64,000 nt of DNA. Origin: Bdellovibrionales bacterium (GTDB taxonomy: Bacteria; Bdellovibrionota; Bdellovibrionia; Bdellovibrionales; UBA1609). Of this stretch, positions 17,110 through 27,200 are shown in pieces. Position numbers and translations under genes: made by a program. The stretch lies in contig JADJNU010000001.1 of NCBI GenBank assembly GCA_016714165.1, positions 2,294,001 to 2,358,000 on the forward strand, read 5' to 3'. Under the pieces are notes generated by a model, which was given only the letters and a program-made list of their open reading frames with translations, searched no databases and was not told where the DNA came from. Each line of letters opens with the position of its first letter. Within the stretch, counting starts at the first letter, position 1.

Positions 17110-18383
17110 GCCGCGAGATGTATATTGATTTCCATCTTGTCGCGGACAACCTTCCGCTCTCTATATTGTACGGTGAAGCCGCTAGTAAGCTTTACGACAA
17201 AAAAAGGCGGCACAAAAAAAGCAGAAAGTACGCTGCAGATGTGTTGTTTGCAAATTTGATGTTGGCCCATCAAAATCGACGTGGACTGAAAATCCCAATG
17301 AGGGACGAATATTATAAATCCCTCCCCGCTAAGAAATCTCTCTTTACAGATTTACTAAAATTTATGGTCGTAGAGAATCTTTTAGATTGCTATAGGGGCG
17401 ACATACGAGAGGACGGGACTAGAGAGTTTAATATCTATTGGACCACGCCTAGGTTCCACAAGACCATCGATATACCTTACAGGTTCCCCAATGCAGCCAG
17501 GCGTGCTGGGCTGGTCGGAAGACGTAATATTCATTTTAAGCAACTGAAGTCTAACCATTGCTACATTGTACAAAAAAATAAGAAAAATTCAGAAATGTAT
17601 CCAACAAAACAGCATGACTACAAAGTTCTTAGGACTGCTACTCGAAGCCTATCTAAACACAGGTTCTCTCTATTCCATTACCATCATCCTTCACCAAAAT
17701 TTCAGCGTATATTTGGCGAGGATACTGAAACACATGGTCGTATCTATCCCAAGGGGTTTAATTACCAATCTGTAAGAAGGGATCATCGCCCATTTATCCG
17801 AATTGATAGCGAACCCGTAACCGAGCTTGATTTTGGAGCCACAATCCCAAGCATTGCCTATCTTTCTGCAGGGGTGATACCCCCAGAAGATGCATACTCA
17901 ATCTCCCCTTTCTCTGGCTTTGATTCCCACAAATCATACCGTTACATTTTTAAGAAATTTATAAACATAATGCTAAATACCAGATCTATACCAGGTGCCA
18001 TCGAGGCGTGTTTAAACGCTCTTCCTGACATTTTTGCCGACCTAGTCGATGAAGGACTACCCCTAATTGACACAATCAACAGCGCGGCGACTGTAGCCCC
18101 GCTGATCGAAGCATTTGTCGATCATCATGCTTCAATACGTCATTTATTATTCAAAAAGCAGGGAGTAAAACTGTTCGTTACCGAAGGCGACATCTGTATC
18201 GAGATAATTAGGAGATGCACCTTTGAGGGCATTCCAGTACTACCAATTCACGACAGCTTTATTGTACCAGCGAAACATCAATCGGACCTCTGGGGAATCA
18301 TGGAAGAATCATGGGGAAAAGTTACTAAAGAACGGTTTAGTACCCCATTCACACATGTACCTAAAATCTCTATTAAATACTAA
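17106..18383 (+). CDS. DNA polymerase A-like palm protein, integrase-linked
   Basis: 425 residues, co-translated with the integrase by a 4-base overlap. The C-terminal half shows the motif order of family A polymerases: HGRIYPKGFNYQS, then ELDFGATIPSIAYLSAG (motif A, D242), an R279-x-x-x-K283 helix followed by NIMLN (motif B-like), and PVLPIHDSFIV (motif C, H382-D383). Similar integrase-adjacent proteins are, as far as I recall, annotated as hypothetical. The N-terminal 200 residues are basic. Proposed role: nucleic-acid synthesis for the element; this is inference from motifs. Confidence 0.5.
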   Translation: MSREMYIDFHLVADNLPLSILYGEAASKLYDKKRRHKKSRKYAADVLFANLMLAHQNRRGLKIPMRDEYYKSLPAKKSLFTDLLKFMVVENLLDCYRGDIREDGTREFNIYWTTPRFHKTIDIPYRFPNAARRAGLVGRRNIHFKQLKSNHCYIVQKNKKNSEMYPTKQHDYKVLRTATRSLSKHRFSLFHYHHPSPKFQRIFGEDTETHGRIYPKGFNYQSVRRDHRPFIRIDSEPVTELDFGATIPSIAYLSAGVIPPEDAYSISPFSGFDSHKSYRYIFKKFINIMLNTRSIPGAIEACLNALPDIFADLVDEGLPLIDTINSAATVAPLIEAFVDHHASIRHLLFKKQGVKLFVTEGDICIEIIRRCTFEGIPVLPIHDSFIVPAKHQSDLWGIMEESWGKVTKERFSTPFTHVPKISIKY

Positions 18384-18716
18384 CTGCATTCCTCTTAATT
18401 CCTACAGAGGGAGATTAGTTTAATAGATGAGCTAGTTCGATACTAACATAGTACTAATTTAGGTTAACATTAGCCTAGTTCGTTACGTGTTAGTTCGAAT
18501 TCTAGTTTAGTAATTAGAACGTGCTACAGGCGTGTCAAAACACACGCCGCAGTGGCAGTCATTAACACTATGATATTTACGCTATATTTATAGGGTTAAA
18601 TTCTAATTACCTTAATTTACTAGCGTTGATATATTTTTAGTGTTTTGAGTAGGTCAAAAAAAGGTACTTAGGAACACGCTGATTTCATCATTCGCACAGA
18701 TAGTGTCAGTTGCCCC
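18384..18716. other. AT-rich gene-free interval with short repeats and a hairpin
   Basis: This 333-base gap holds CTAGTTCG at 18432 and 18475, TTAGTTCG at 18490, and a perfect 7-bp hairpin GGCGTGT/ACACGCC at 18529-18548 in an otherwise very A/T-rich context. It lies directly after the polymerase-like gene. Candidate origin or regulatory region; no coding frame seen. Confidence 0.4.
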
Positions 18717-19241
18717 TCAGGCAACTTCTCCTTTAGTTCCCAATCGCTCACAATTCCAATCAGCTTTAATAGCTAAATCAGAGTACTTTGCCCTTAAGGC
18801 TTCAATGATTCTTGTAGGAACCTGATGCCATGCTATAAAGCAATAGCGAAGCTCTGTTGGCTTTTCTTTGAGTTGTACACCCATAGCGGCACCTGGCACA
18901 CCAAAGCGCTTAATTTGGGCTTTAGCGAGTGTTTCCCAGCCGACAGTTACTAGATCCCCTTCTTGAAAAGGTATTATTGAGGCATAGCAGAACTCAGAGG
19001 GTTCTTTCTCGATAGATCGGCCATCTTTACCAAGTATTGCGTCATAGCCTTTTACAAATCGGCGGAAATCCTCTAATCGCTCTCTTGGTCCTGAAATCGT
19101 CAGAACAACGAAATACCGATGGGGATCCAAGTTGCCATATTGATCATCCGCATAGGCTTTAAAAGTCTTCTCAACCTCTTCACTGTATTGAGTCTTTGCT
19201 GGAATAACTTTGTTACCAAAGGTCAGGTTAAATAATCCCAT
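18717..19241 (-). CDS. hypothetical island protein, ferredoxin-like fold possible
   Basis: 174 residues from the ATG at 19241, preceded by AGGAGG; the longer frame (to 19370) overlaps the upstream gene and lacks a signal. DPHRYFVVLTISGPRERLEDFRRFVKG begins like a beta-alpha unit, and the C-terminal third (DLAIKADWNCERLGT) is faintly reminiscent of YubB-like ferredoxin-fold phage/plasmid proteins. That resemblance is weak. Translationally coupled to the gene at 19250. Confidence 0.5.
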   Translation of the reverse strand: MGLFNLTFGNKVIPAKTQYSEEVEKTFKAYADDQYGNLDPHRYFVVLTISGPRERLEDFRRFVKGYDAILGKDGRSIEKEPSEFCYASIIPFQEGDLVTVGWETLAKAQIKRFGVPGAAMGVQLKEKPTELRYCFIAWHQVPTRIIEALRAKYSDLAIKADWNCERLGTKGEVA

Positions 19242-19249
19242 AAATCCTC

Positions 19250-19543
19250 CTATGCGCTCCTGCGCCAGCCATGCGTGTACACGACGGCCATAAAATCTTC
19301 GAAACTTAGACTTCGCCAAAGGCACTGCTTGAGATAGCCCTCCATATCTTGATTCGAACACTGTTTGCATATTTCCAAAAGTTCTACCGCTATAACAGCT
19401 AACTGAAGCTCGAATACTTCTGATCGGCTAATAACACGCCCCTCACTCATCGCTCTCAATCTATCGGCATAATTTCTAAGCTGTTGATACTCAGATTTGG
19501 CGATTTTTACTTTGTCACTTTTAAATGCTTGACCATATTTCAT
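19250..19543 (-). CDS. hypothetical small island protein
   Basis: 97 residues from the ATG at 19543, which has GGTGAGAG upstream; an ATG at 19567 follows a run of C and has no signal. Mostly helical and hydrophilic. No family recognised. It lies 8 bases upstream of the 18717-19241 gene, so they form a two-gene operon. Confidence 0.45.
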   Translation of the reverse strand: MKYGQAFKSDKVKIAKSEYQQLRNYADRLRAMSEGRVISRSEVFELQLAVIAVELLEICKQCSNQDMEGYLKQCLWRSLSFEDFMAVVYTHGWRRSA

Positions 19544-19663
19544 ACTCTCACCGTCATTTCGTTCCATGGGGGGGGGGTGTTTTTACTGGAGTGAAAAATA
19601 GGAGTCCCAGAGTAGCTAAGAGCAGAGTCGTCCGCGCAATATTTTATTTTTTGTAGAAGGCCT

Positions 19664-20221
19664 TTATTTGACATTGAATTCCACCTCATAAATCAATTTT
19701 TCGCCGTAGTAGATTTGGAATTTATACTTACCTTTGGGATCATTTTTAGAAAATCCCCAAGAGTTGTATACGATTCCATCATTGATCGGATAAAATCTTT
19801 TCGTTACAGCAATTCTGCCGTTTTCTAGCAATTTTGTTTCATCAGAGATATTCCAATCAGGACTTGGCTCTGGAAGCGTGAGTACCTCTTTAAGCTCAAC
19901 TCCGACCTTATTACTATGAATCAATATTCCCCAGCCATAGCTAGTTTCATCTGAGAACAAAACATCTCTTGAACAGTTAATCGAACTTTTGCCATCTGCC
20001 GATTCTTCCTCTGAGAGAAAGCCGCCCTTTTTAAAGCTATAACCATCTAATTCAATATTGATCTCATCGAAAGATAAGACGTTTTTAGAATAAATCGTAT
20101 CGTCATTTTTGAATGCTACATTTTTGTAAGCAACTTCATATCGTCCGACTGGATCACTAATCAAAGTTGCTTGTACAAAGTAGGGATATAGAGCCAGAAG
20201 GACTATTAGTAAGTGCTTCAT
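19664..20221 (-). CDS. secreted or periplasmic protein of unknown function
   Basis: 185 residues from the ATG at 20221, preceded by GGAGGTG; this start places a signal peptide first (MKHLLIVLLALYPYFVQA). The mature part is beta-rich with a single cysteine (INCSRD). No family recognised. It is divergent from the XRE regulator at 20321, and two operator-like dyads lie between them. Confidence 0.6.
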   Translation of the reverse strand: MKHLLIVLLALYPYFVQATLISDPVGRYEVAYKNVAFKNDDTIYSKNVLSFDEINIELDGYSFKKGGFLSEEESADGKSSINCSRDVLFSDETSYGWGILIHSNKVGVELKEVLTLPEPSPDWNISDETKLLENGRIAVTKRFYPINDGIVYNSWGFSKNDPKGKYKFQIYYGEKLIYEVEFNVK

Positions 20222-20258
20222 AACACCTCCAAAGCCTTCGTAACTAGTATACAAGCTT

Positions 20259-20293
20259 AGTTCACTTTAGTGAACTAGATCTCACTAAAGTGA
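20259..20293. promoter_or_regulatory. paired operator dyads between divergent genes
   Basis: Dyad 1 AGTTCACT-TT-AGTGAACT (20259-20276) has perfect 8-base arms. Dyad 2 TCACT-AA-AGTGA (20282-20293) shares the same half-site; the centres are 20 bases apart. Position between a secreted-protein gene and an XRE regulator suggests the regulator binds here. Confidence 0.65.
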
Positions 20294-20320
20294 ACCACAT
20301 TGAGAACCGATATAAGCGGT

Positions 20321-20662
20321 ATGAAAGAGAAAAAGCTGTCAGAGATTGGCATTGGTGAGCGAATTGCGTACTTGAGAAATCTTAGAGGTATTCAAGGTCC
20401 TGAGTTAGCAGAACTGAGTAAAGTAAGCCGATCCACTGTGTATCAAATTGAGAAAGGCGTAAAGAGTCCCACAGTTGCAACGCTTGAAAAATTGGCTAAA
20501 GCGCTTGATGTAGATGTAGCTGTATTATTCGCTACAGAGGACGTTCACGTTTTCGATATGAAACGAATCCCCAAATACAAATTAAAAACTGACCTACCTC
20601 CTACGCTTTTTAAGGGGTTTCACGAGGTCATAGAGGCTGCTAAGAAGCTGGGAATAAAGTAA
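20321..20662 (+). CDS. XRE-family HTH regulator
   Basis: 113 residues (ATG at 20321; a TTG at 20300 is less likely). HTH at about 10-65: IGERIAYLRNLRGIQGPELAELSKVSRSTVYQIEKGVKSPTVATLEKLAKAL. The C-terminal 40 residues are basic. Divergent promoter with dyads at 20259-20293 suggests autoregulation and control of the exported protein. It is followed by the DUF2779 operon 54 bases downstream, which it may also control. Confidence 0.8.
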   Translation: MKEKKLSEIGIGERIAYLRNLRGIQGPELAELSKVSRSTVYQIEKGVKSPTVATLEKLAKALDVDVAVLFATEDVHVFDMKRIPKYKLKTDLPPTLFKGFHEVIEAAKKLGIK

Positions 20663-20716
20663 TCGCATTTAGGTAAATCCCTACATCTAAGTCTCGTATT
20701 TCCGATAAGGCATTAG

Positions 20717-22231
20717 ATGAAAAATTATAGGTTATCAAAGTCTCAATATACAAAGGCGCGAAGATGCTTGAAGGCGCTCTACCTATATCATCATGAAGAA
20801 AAGTCCGCCGACCCAAGATCAGATTTTACTCAGAACATACTTGACCAAGGACTGAGCGTCGGTGAGCTTGCTACATCGTTATTCCCAGGCGGAACACTGA
20901 TTGATGCCAAATTTAATCAACTTGAGTTAGCCCTTGCGCAGACTAAGAAAGCTCTCGAAACTCAACCAGCAGCAATTTTCGAAGCTACATTTCAGCACAA
21001 TGATGTTCTTGTTCGCGTAGACATTTTAAAAAACAATTCTGATGGAACTTGGGATCTAATCGAGGTCAAATCTTCTACCAGTATCAACCCGAAATCACAC
21101 TATGACGACATTGCTATTCAAAAGTGGGTTTTGGAGAACTCTGGTATAAAATTAAATACTGTTAACGTAATGCTGTTGAACAGCGAATATGTTCGCCACG
21201 GTGAGCTTGAACTCGACAAGTTGTTCAAAATAATCCCACTAAACGATGAGATACATTCTAGCAGTGAACGTATTGAATCATTTATTCCTACCATTCAAAC
21301 GGCACTGAACAAGGACTCGGCACCCGTAACAAAAATAGGATCGAAATGTAAATCGCCATACCCTTGTGAGTTCAAATCAAATTGTTGGAAGGATGTTTCA
21401 TCGGACAGCATTCATTTCCTAGGGAAGATGACAGATGCAGAAAAGCTGAAACTTGCCAACTTAGGTGTCGAAAGAATTACAGAAATACCAGACGATTATA
21501 AAATGAAGACCAATCACCACGTAGAAGTCTTAGCATTTAAAACGATGAAGCCACAAATTTCCGAAAGTGCAATTAAAGAATATTTGGGCGAACTGAAATA
21601 CCCATTATACTTTCTTGACTATGAATCTGTAGCTTACGCTGTACCGAAGTACGATGGTAGTTGGCCATATAGGCAACTCACAACACAATACTCCTTACAT
21701 ATTCTAGATAGGCCTGGAGGAGAATTAAGACATAAAGAATTTATCCATGATGAACCGTCTGATCCTTCACGCGCAGTCGCGGAGCAACTGTTGAAGGATA
21801 TCGGAGATGATGGCGGATCTATAATTGTTTATCATTTGGGATTTGAGAGGGCGCGTACTGAAGAGTTAGCAAAAGCACTTCCAGACTTGGCCGACAGACT
21901 GAGGTCCCTCAACACAAGAATGTGGGATTTGGAATCTCCGTTTGCAAAGCGCTGGTATTGGGATCACAGGTTTAGTGGTTCAAGTTCAATCAAAAGTGTG
22001 CTGCCAATATTGAAGCCTGAGTTTTCGTATAAGGACCTCGCCATTCAAAAGGGCGACCAGGCCCAAACAATGTATTCTAAAATGGTGAGTATGATCGAAT
22101 ACAACACGGAGCGCCTAAAAATCAAAAGCGCTCTTCTATCCTACTGTGAGCGCGATTCCTTGGCCATGTACCTTATTTTAAAAGAGCTTTTCGAACTATT
22201 CTCAGACAATGCCCAAAAGGCCGCCGTATAA
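20717..22231 (+). CDS. DUF2779 protein: PD-(D/E)XK plus RNase H-like nuclease
   Basis: 504 residues. The N-terminal half has a RecB/Cas4-type nuclease core (D102 in VRVDILK, E116-x-K118 in LIEVKSS) and four cysteines placed as in AddB/Cas4 iron-sulfur nucleases: C17 and C211, C217, C223. The C-terminal half is DUF2779, starting YPLYFLDYES (D301, E303) with a DEDD-exonuclease look and later YCERDSLAMY. So two nuclease domains are predicted in one chain. Head of a four-gene run (DUF2779, RHH, radical SAM, ASCH); the substrate is unknown. Confidence 0.75.
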   Translation: MKNYRLSKSQYTKARRCLKALYLYHHEEKSADPRSDFTQNILDQGLSVGELATSLFPGGTLIDAKFNQLELALAQTKKALETQPAAIFEATFQHNDVLVRVDILKNNSDGTWDLIEVKSSTSINPKSHYDDIAIQKWVLENSGIKLNTVNVMLLNSEYVRHGELELDKLFKIIPLNDEIHSSSERIESFIPTIQTALNKDSAPVTKIGSKCKSPYPCEFKSNCWKDVSSDSIHFLGKMTDAEKLKLANLGVERITEIPDDYKMKTNHHVEVLAFKTMKPQISESAIKEYLGELKYPLYFLDYESVAYAVPKYDGSWPYRQLTTQYSLHILDRPGGELRHKEFIHDEPSDPSRAVAEQLLKDIGDDGGSIIVYHLGFERARTEELAKALPDLADRLRSLNTRMWDLESPFAKRWYWDHRFSGSSSIKSVLPILKPEFSYKDLAIQKGDQAQTMYSKMVSMIEYNTERLKIKSALLSYCERDSLAMYLILKELFELFSDNAQKAAV

Positions 22232-22294
22232 TTTTGTAAAACAATATAAAACATATTGTCGATCTGTGAATTCTTGTTATACCCCATGCCCATC

Positions 22295-22486
22295 ATGGCA
22301 AAAACAAGAGCAATCCGATTTTCGGACCAAGAAGAAAAACAAATTCAAGAGTTCCTTAAACAGAACCCCTTCTTTGACTTTAGCAGCTTAGCTAGGACCT
22401 CAATTCTTAAATTTATTCAAGAGCCAACGCTTAACTTGAAGCCCATTAAGGCAACAAAGAGACCGTTGAGCGAGAGGGGCCTGTAA
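22295..22486 (+). CDS. small ribbon-helix-helix-like protein
   Basis: 63 residues. TRAIRFSDQEEKQIQEFLKQNP followed by FSSLARTSILKFI fits a ribbon-helix-helix DNA-binding protein (basic beta strand then two helices). Start at 22295 is the ATG just before the strand; ATG at 22286 is possible. Its stop overlaps the next start (TAATG), so it is translationally coupled to the radical SAM gene. Likely a local autoregulator. Confidence 0.55.
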   Translation: MAKTRAIRFSDQEEKQIQEFLKQNPFFDFSSLARTSILKFIQEPTLNLKPIKATKRPLSERGL

Positions 22487-23901
22487 TGAGCAATCCTGAA
22501 GGCATGTTATTAAAAGAAAATGTCATTAGCTTTCCACACAGATATGTCGAGCCACCTAAGGTGCGCGAGGAAAAGAAAGAAATCATTCCGACCCCAATGG
22601 TAGACGATATGGTAGCTGAAGCTGAAAAACTCAATTCGTTGTCATCCTATAAGTCTACCTTTGATTGGGAACCGATTCGAAGCCTTGAAAGACGATCTGC
22701 CAAAAATCCTGTTAGAGGCGGATTCGTATTTAACTCACCATTCAAACTGGTGAATTCACATTCGACTTGTCAACAGTGTCTCTATGCCTTTGAGGTCGAT
22801 ACCTACGGCAGAGGCTGTGTTCATAATTGTGTCTATTGCTACGCTAAAGCACAGCTTACTGTCCATGGCTATTGGAATAAGCCATACCCAGTACCAGTAG
22901 ATATCAATGCGATTCGCAAAACCTTTTATACAGTTTTCGAAACAGATAAGAAAAATAAATGGCGCGAAATAATGGAGAAACGGATACCAATTCGTATTGG
23001 TTCCATGAGCGATTCATTCATGTGGATGGATGACAAAATTAAAGTCACAAAGGAATTCATTAACATCTTGAATCATTACCAATACCCGTATTTGATTTTT
23101 ACCCGATCAGACCTAATTGCTCGTGACGACTACATGAATCTGATAAATCCAAAACTTGGTGCTATCCAGTTCAGTATGTCGTCCACAAATGACAAAATGA
23201 ATAAGTTGATTGAGCCTGGCGCACCGTCTGCTGCTAGACGATTGAAGGCGCTTAGCAAACTATCACAAAATGGCTATTGGACTACCGTTCGAATTAACCC
23301 ACTGTTTCCAATATATCCAGATGGTTACTTCACTGATCCAAACTTTTCATGGGATGGGCCAGTGCCAAAATTCGAATACTCATCTTTCGATATGGTTGAC
23401 GAGATTGCTAATGCGGGTGTCCCAGCAATTTTAACGGGTATGGGAAGATTCAGTGCATACTCTCTAAATCAAATTGAAAAAGTAACTGGCTTCGACTTGC
23501 GACAGATGTATAAATCAGAAGTTGAAAAATCCAAGCGGGATTATCACTTTTCAGACCGAGAAATACGGTACTACTACGAACAAATTAAATTTAGGTGCAA
23601 CCAGCGCGGCGTTCAATTCACCACCTGCTATATTGGCAATGGGGAATCACACTTTTGGAAGGATCAAGACATTTGGTCTAATAAAAGTGACTGCTGCAAT
23701 GTCAAAAACAGGTTAGATACTTTTAAAAAGGACTGTCGGGAAGTGACCTTTGATATTCGCTTGAAGCATACAAATCATAAATGTTCTAAGCCTGTTAATC
23801 CCGATGGTTTGCACATAAAGTTAGGCGGAATAGTCTCGGACCGAGCGGTCAACAGGACGAATACAGCTTCAGAAAGATCAGATGCCCAAGGTCAGCTATG
23901 A
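22486..23901 (+). CDS. SPL-like radical SAM protein
   Basis: 471 residues. The cluster motif C111-x3-C115-x2-C118 sits in GRGCVHNCVYCYAK, as in spore photoproduct lyase-like and Rv2578c-type radical SAM proteins; a further CQQC lies just upstream (95-98) and several cysteines near the C-terminus. A [4Fe-4S] cluster and S-adenosylmethionine radical chemistry on nucleic acid or protein are expected; the substrate is unknown. Its last four bases overlap the ASCH gene, so all four genes are co-translated. Confidence 0.75.
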   Translation: MSNPEGMLLKENVISFPHRYVEPPKVREEKKEIIPTPMVDDMVAEAEKLNSLSSYKSTFDWEPIRSLERRSAKNPVRGGFVFNSPFKLVNSHSTCQQCLYAFEVDTYGRGCVHNCVYCYAKAQLTVHGYWNKPYPVPVDINAIRKTFYTVFETDKKNKWREIMEKRIPIRIGSMSDSFMWMDDKIKVTKEFINILNHYQYPYLIFTRSDLIARDDYMNLINPKLGAIQFSMSSTNDKMNKLIEPGAPSAARRLKALSKLSQNGYWTTVRINPLFPIYPDGYFTDPNFSWDGPVPKFEYSSFDMVDEIANAGVPAILTGMGRFSAYSLNQIEKVTGFDLRQMYKSEVEKSKRDYHFSDREIRYYYEQIKFRCNQRGVQFTTCYIGNGESHFWKDQDIWSNKSDCCNVKNRLDTFKKDCREVTFDIRLKHTNHKCSKPVNPDGLHIKLGGIVSDRAVNRTNTASERSDAQGQL

Positions 23902-24290
23902 AAAAAGCAAAAAAATATACTGGAATAAATATACAATGGCCCATTTCAGAACTAATACTATCTGGTAAAAAATCTATAGAAACCAGAACCTACCCTATAC
24001 CACCCGACTATATTGGCAAAGAACTAGCTTTGATTGAGACACCAGGAAAAAGCGGGAAGTTTAAGGCCAGAATTGTCGGGATAATCACATTCAGTGATTG
24101 TTTCAAGTACTCGAATAAGGCTGAATTCTATAACGATTCGCCAAAGCATTTTGTAACTCCAAACTCTAAATGGGCATGGTTAGACAAGGCAAAGTGGGGT
24201 TGGCGAATTGATCGAGTAGTGCCGCTTCAGGCGCCTAAGCCTTACCTTGGAAGAAAGGGCATTGTGTTTACCAAAAACATTAAGGTCTAG
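23898..24290 (+). CDS. ASCH-domain protein
   Basis: 130 residues. Typical ASCH/PUA-like reading: NIQWPISELILSGKKSIETRTYP at the N-terminus and KWGWRIDRVVPL toward the end. ASCH domains bind RNA or modified nucleotides; some members cleave nucleic acid or deacylate modified nucleosides. Overlaps the radical SAM gene by 4 bases, suggesting the two act on the same (modified) nucleic acid. Convergent with the restriction enzyme gene, one base apart. Confidence 0.7.
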   Translation: MKKAKKYTGINIQWPISELILSGKKSIETRTYPIPPDYIGKELALIETPGKSGKFKARIVGIITFSDCFKYSNKAEFYNDSPKHFVTPNSKWAWLDKAKWGWRIDRVVPLQAPKPYLGRKGIVFTKNIKV

Positions 24291-24291
24291 C

Positions 24292-27200
24292 CTATGCAAC
24301 ATCTTTCTTTTTATTGAGTTTGCCTAAATACCTTTCAAACACTTCTTCAACCTCTTTAAAAGAGGCTGGAATGTTTTCAAGTTTGCCAGAAGCAAATTTA
24401 TCATAAACACCACTGAGCATTTTCATTTCCGATTCTGCTAATTGGGGCAAAGGCAAATTTTCAATATGGACAGTTTTCACTTCAGCGAAAACCTTCCCCT
24501 CTTCTCCCACCATTAGGCGATATATTTTTGAATAAAGAGGTGAGTTAAGTAAAACACAAAGTGCCTTAAGTCGAACTTTATCATTATTTTTATCCAGAAT
24601 TAAGTGTGTCGAATGTCTGCTGTAGAATTGTTTTTCATCGAAGGCGACAATAGGTTTGTCCGCAGTTTGTCGTATAATTAACTTCGGTCGGTCAAAAATA
24701 TCCTCTGACCTCAGTGCATAGTCGTGACGTTTTTGCCGTCCTTTTATCTTGTTAATTGGCACTTTAGATTTTAAATCTCTATCATAATTTATATAAAGTT
24801 CTCTCCAGTTAATCTTAAAGGGATGTATATCTTTCCCTTCTAGAAAGGGTTTACACATGTTAGTTTTCTTTGAATCAAAAATTAAGAACTCCGCCATATT
24901 TCCAGTATTAATGCCATTTTTGACATCAAATTGATCGCCCACCCTCGCCAAGCTATCCAACTTGTTCAATAATAAATAGTCTTTCCTATCAATTACATAC
25001 CATTTCGAATCTTCCCCGCGCACCACTAGGTCAATAGGGATAGCAAACCTAGAATCTGTTAAGTCCAATTCATTAGGCGACTGGACAGCACTCACAATCA
25101 CTTCCTTGCTCTTTTTTGTTTTGCTGAGTACAAATACCATTGTATCACCCGTGCTGGCTTCAAACACTGGGTAGTTAAACTTAACCAGACTCTCTAGATT
25201 AGAGTTATGGCAAAAATAATTACGTGTTTTTCCAAAGTATTTATTGAGCAGTAGGGTGCCTGGAACAATATACGACATTCGGCCGCCAGGTCGGAGCAAT
25301 TCAAACCCACGATACATAAATATATTATATAGATTGCCCTTGTACTCATATATCTCAGAATAATTATCTTTTAACTGATCCAAATACTGATCTTGCCTCT
25401 GGGAATTATCTTTACCCTTCAAAGTTAGGTACGGAGGGTTGCCGAGAACGGAATGAAAGCCTCCGTCGTCAATGACCTGTTTAAATTCCGTTTGCCAATT
25501 AAATCCCAGTATTGAGTCACCAGTTTTTATTTGATCATCAAGCCGTTCCAATTTTTTCCCTATCGTTGCACTCTCAAGCCAAAGACTCATTTTTGATAGT
25601 TTTACAGCTCTTGGGTTTACATCAACTCCAAATATACACGAGTCCAGAACAGTTCTTTTAGCTGAAGACCTCTCTGGCACCAGGTCCGATGTTTGTTCAT
25701 TCTCGACTGCTTTGAGATATTCATTAGTTAGGTAGTTTAATGCTCCAATTAAAAAGTGTCCGCTTCCTATGGCTGGATCACAAATCTTAATTTTAAGTAG
25801 CTCGCCACTACTCTTGTTATTACAAAGCGGCCCGATAGTTTCACGAATTATATATTGAACGACATAGTCGGGTGTATAAAAGCTGCCAGTTGCCTTTTTA
25901 TCCACGTTGTCAGGGGTGAAGTAAAGATGCCCTCGATCTGCGATCGGTTCAAACCCTTCTAACTCCCTTTGGATTGTAGAAGTCAATTTGATCCATTGCT
26001 TATATTTTCCTTTTTGAAGGTAAACCATCTGATCTTTGGCAATATCCAATTTGTACTCAAGAAAACTTTCGTATATGGAACCCAGCTGCCTTGGCGTAAA
26101 GTAACTGTACGGAATTTGTTGATAGTTTCTTTGTAGTGATGAGCTTGCCTTTGAGTACCCTAACTCGAAAAGGATACGAACCATTTCTTGATCGGAAAGT
26201 TGGTGCGCTTTAGCAAATGTCCACTCTTTCTTTGAAAAGATACTTTCCTTAAATCCCTTGATTTCAAAACCATAGCTTTCTTTATTTGCGCCATCGTGGA
26301 TTACTTCCGTTAATCTTATCAAGTTCTTATAAAGTGAAGTTCCATTTGGAGCGTACTTATGCAAGCTTAATGATGTCGCCAATTTTTTGTCTAAATAGTC
26401 GCGCTCCGTTTTCGTGGAATACTTCTCAGGTTCAAATACTGAAATTCTGTCAATAATTCCAGTTAAACTAATGTTATAATAATTTGGTGACTTTATTGGC
26501 AAAATTCCTCGTGCTTCACATGACTTGATAAACAAAATATTAAATAAATGACTCTCGCCCACAGTTCTAATCAAATCGAGATCTTGGTCAGTTGGCTTTG
26601 TGATCGTGCCTAGATTTTGAGCAACTCTTAACAGTCCGTCGCACATGATGTTCATTGCAGAAATAAATCTGTCTTTTAGATCCTCTTCAATAGAGTCAAT
26701 ATATTTTCGGCTCTCTTTTAGAACCTCATCTACGAAAACCTTTCCTAACTCATCTTTGATAAAGGATGCTTTGCCGAAAAATAAATAGAAATATTTGGCA
26801 GCCTCCATGAACTCAGCTTCATCCGATCCACCAGCTTCGATTTTGGATTCTTGATCTAGCAAGCTTTCAATACGGAATTCAAAACAACGCTCTGGCGCTT
26901 CACTTGAAATTTCACTATTCAGCAATCTCCAAATATTGCCATCCGTAACAAAACCCCACTGTTTGTGGAGGATATTCATATAGTTTAGAACTTGTTCATT
27001 AAACGAAGCCCCAGCACTAGTGTCGTCGCTGTCTTTGTTGGCTCTCTTTTTGTCTTCTTTGAGGTTGCTCTTTTCGCGTTCAACTATGCGGTTCCAGTAT
27101 TTGGCTTCGAGGGGGACAATGCAGTACCTTCTTGCCTCTTTTTTTCGTTTTTCGTTGTCTTCTGGATCGCTTACAAAACCCGCCTCTTGCGGATGATCCA

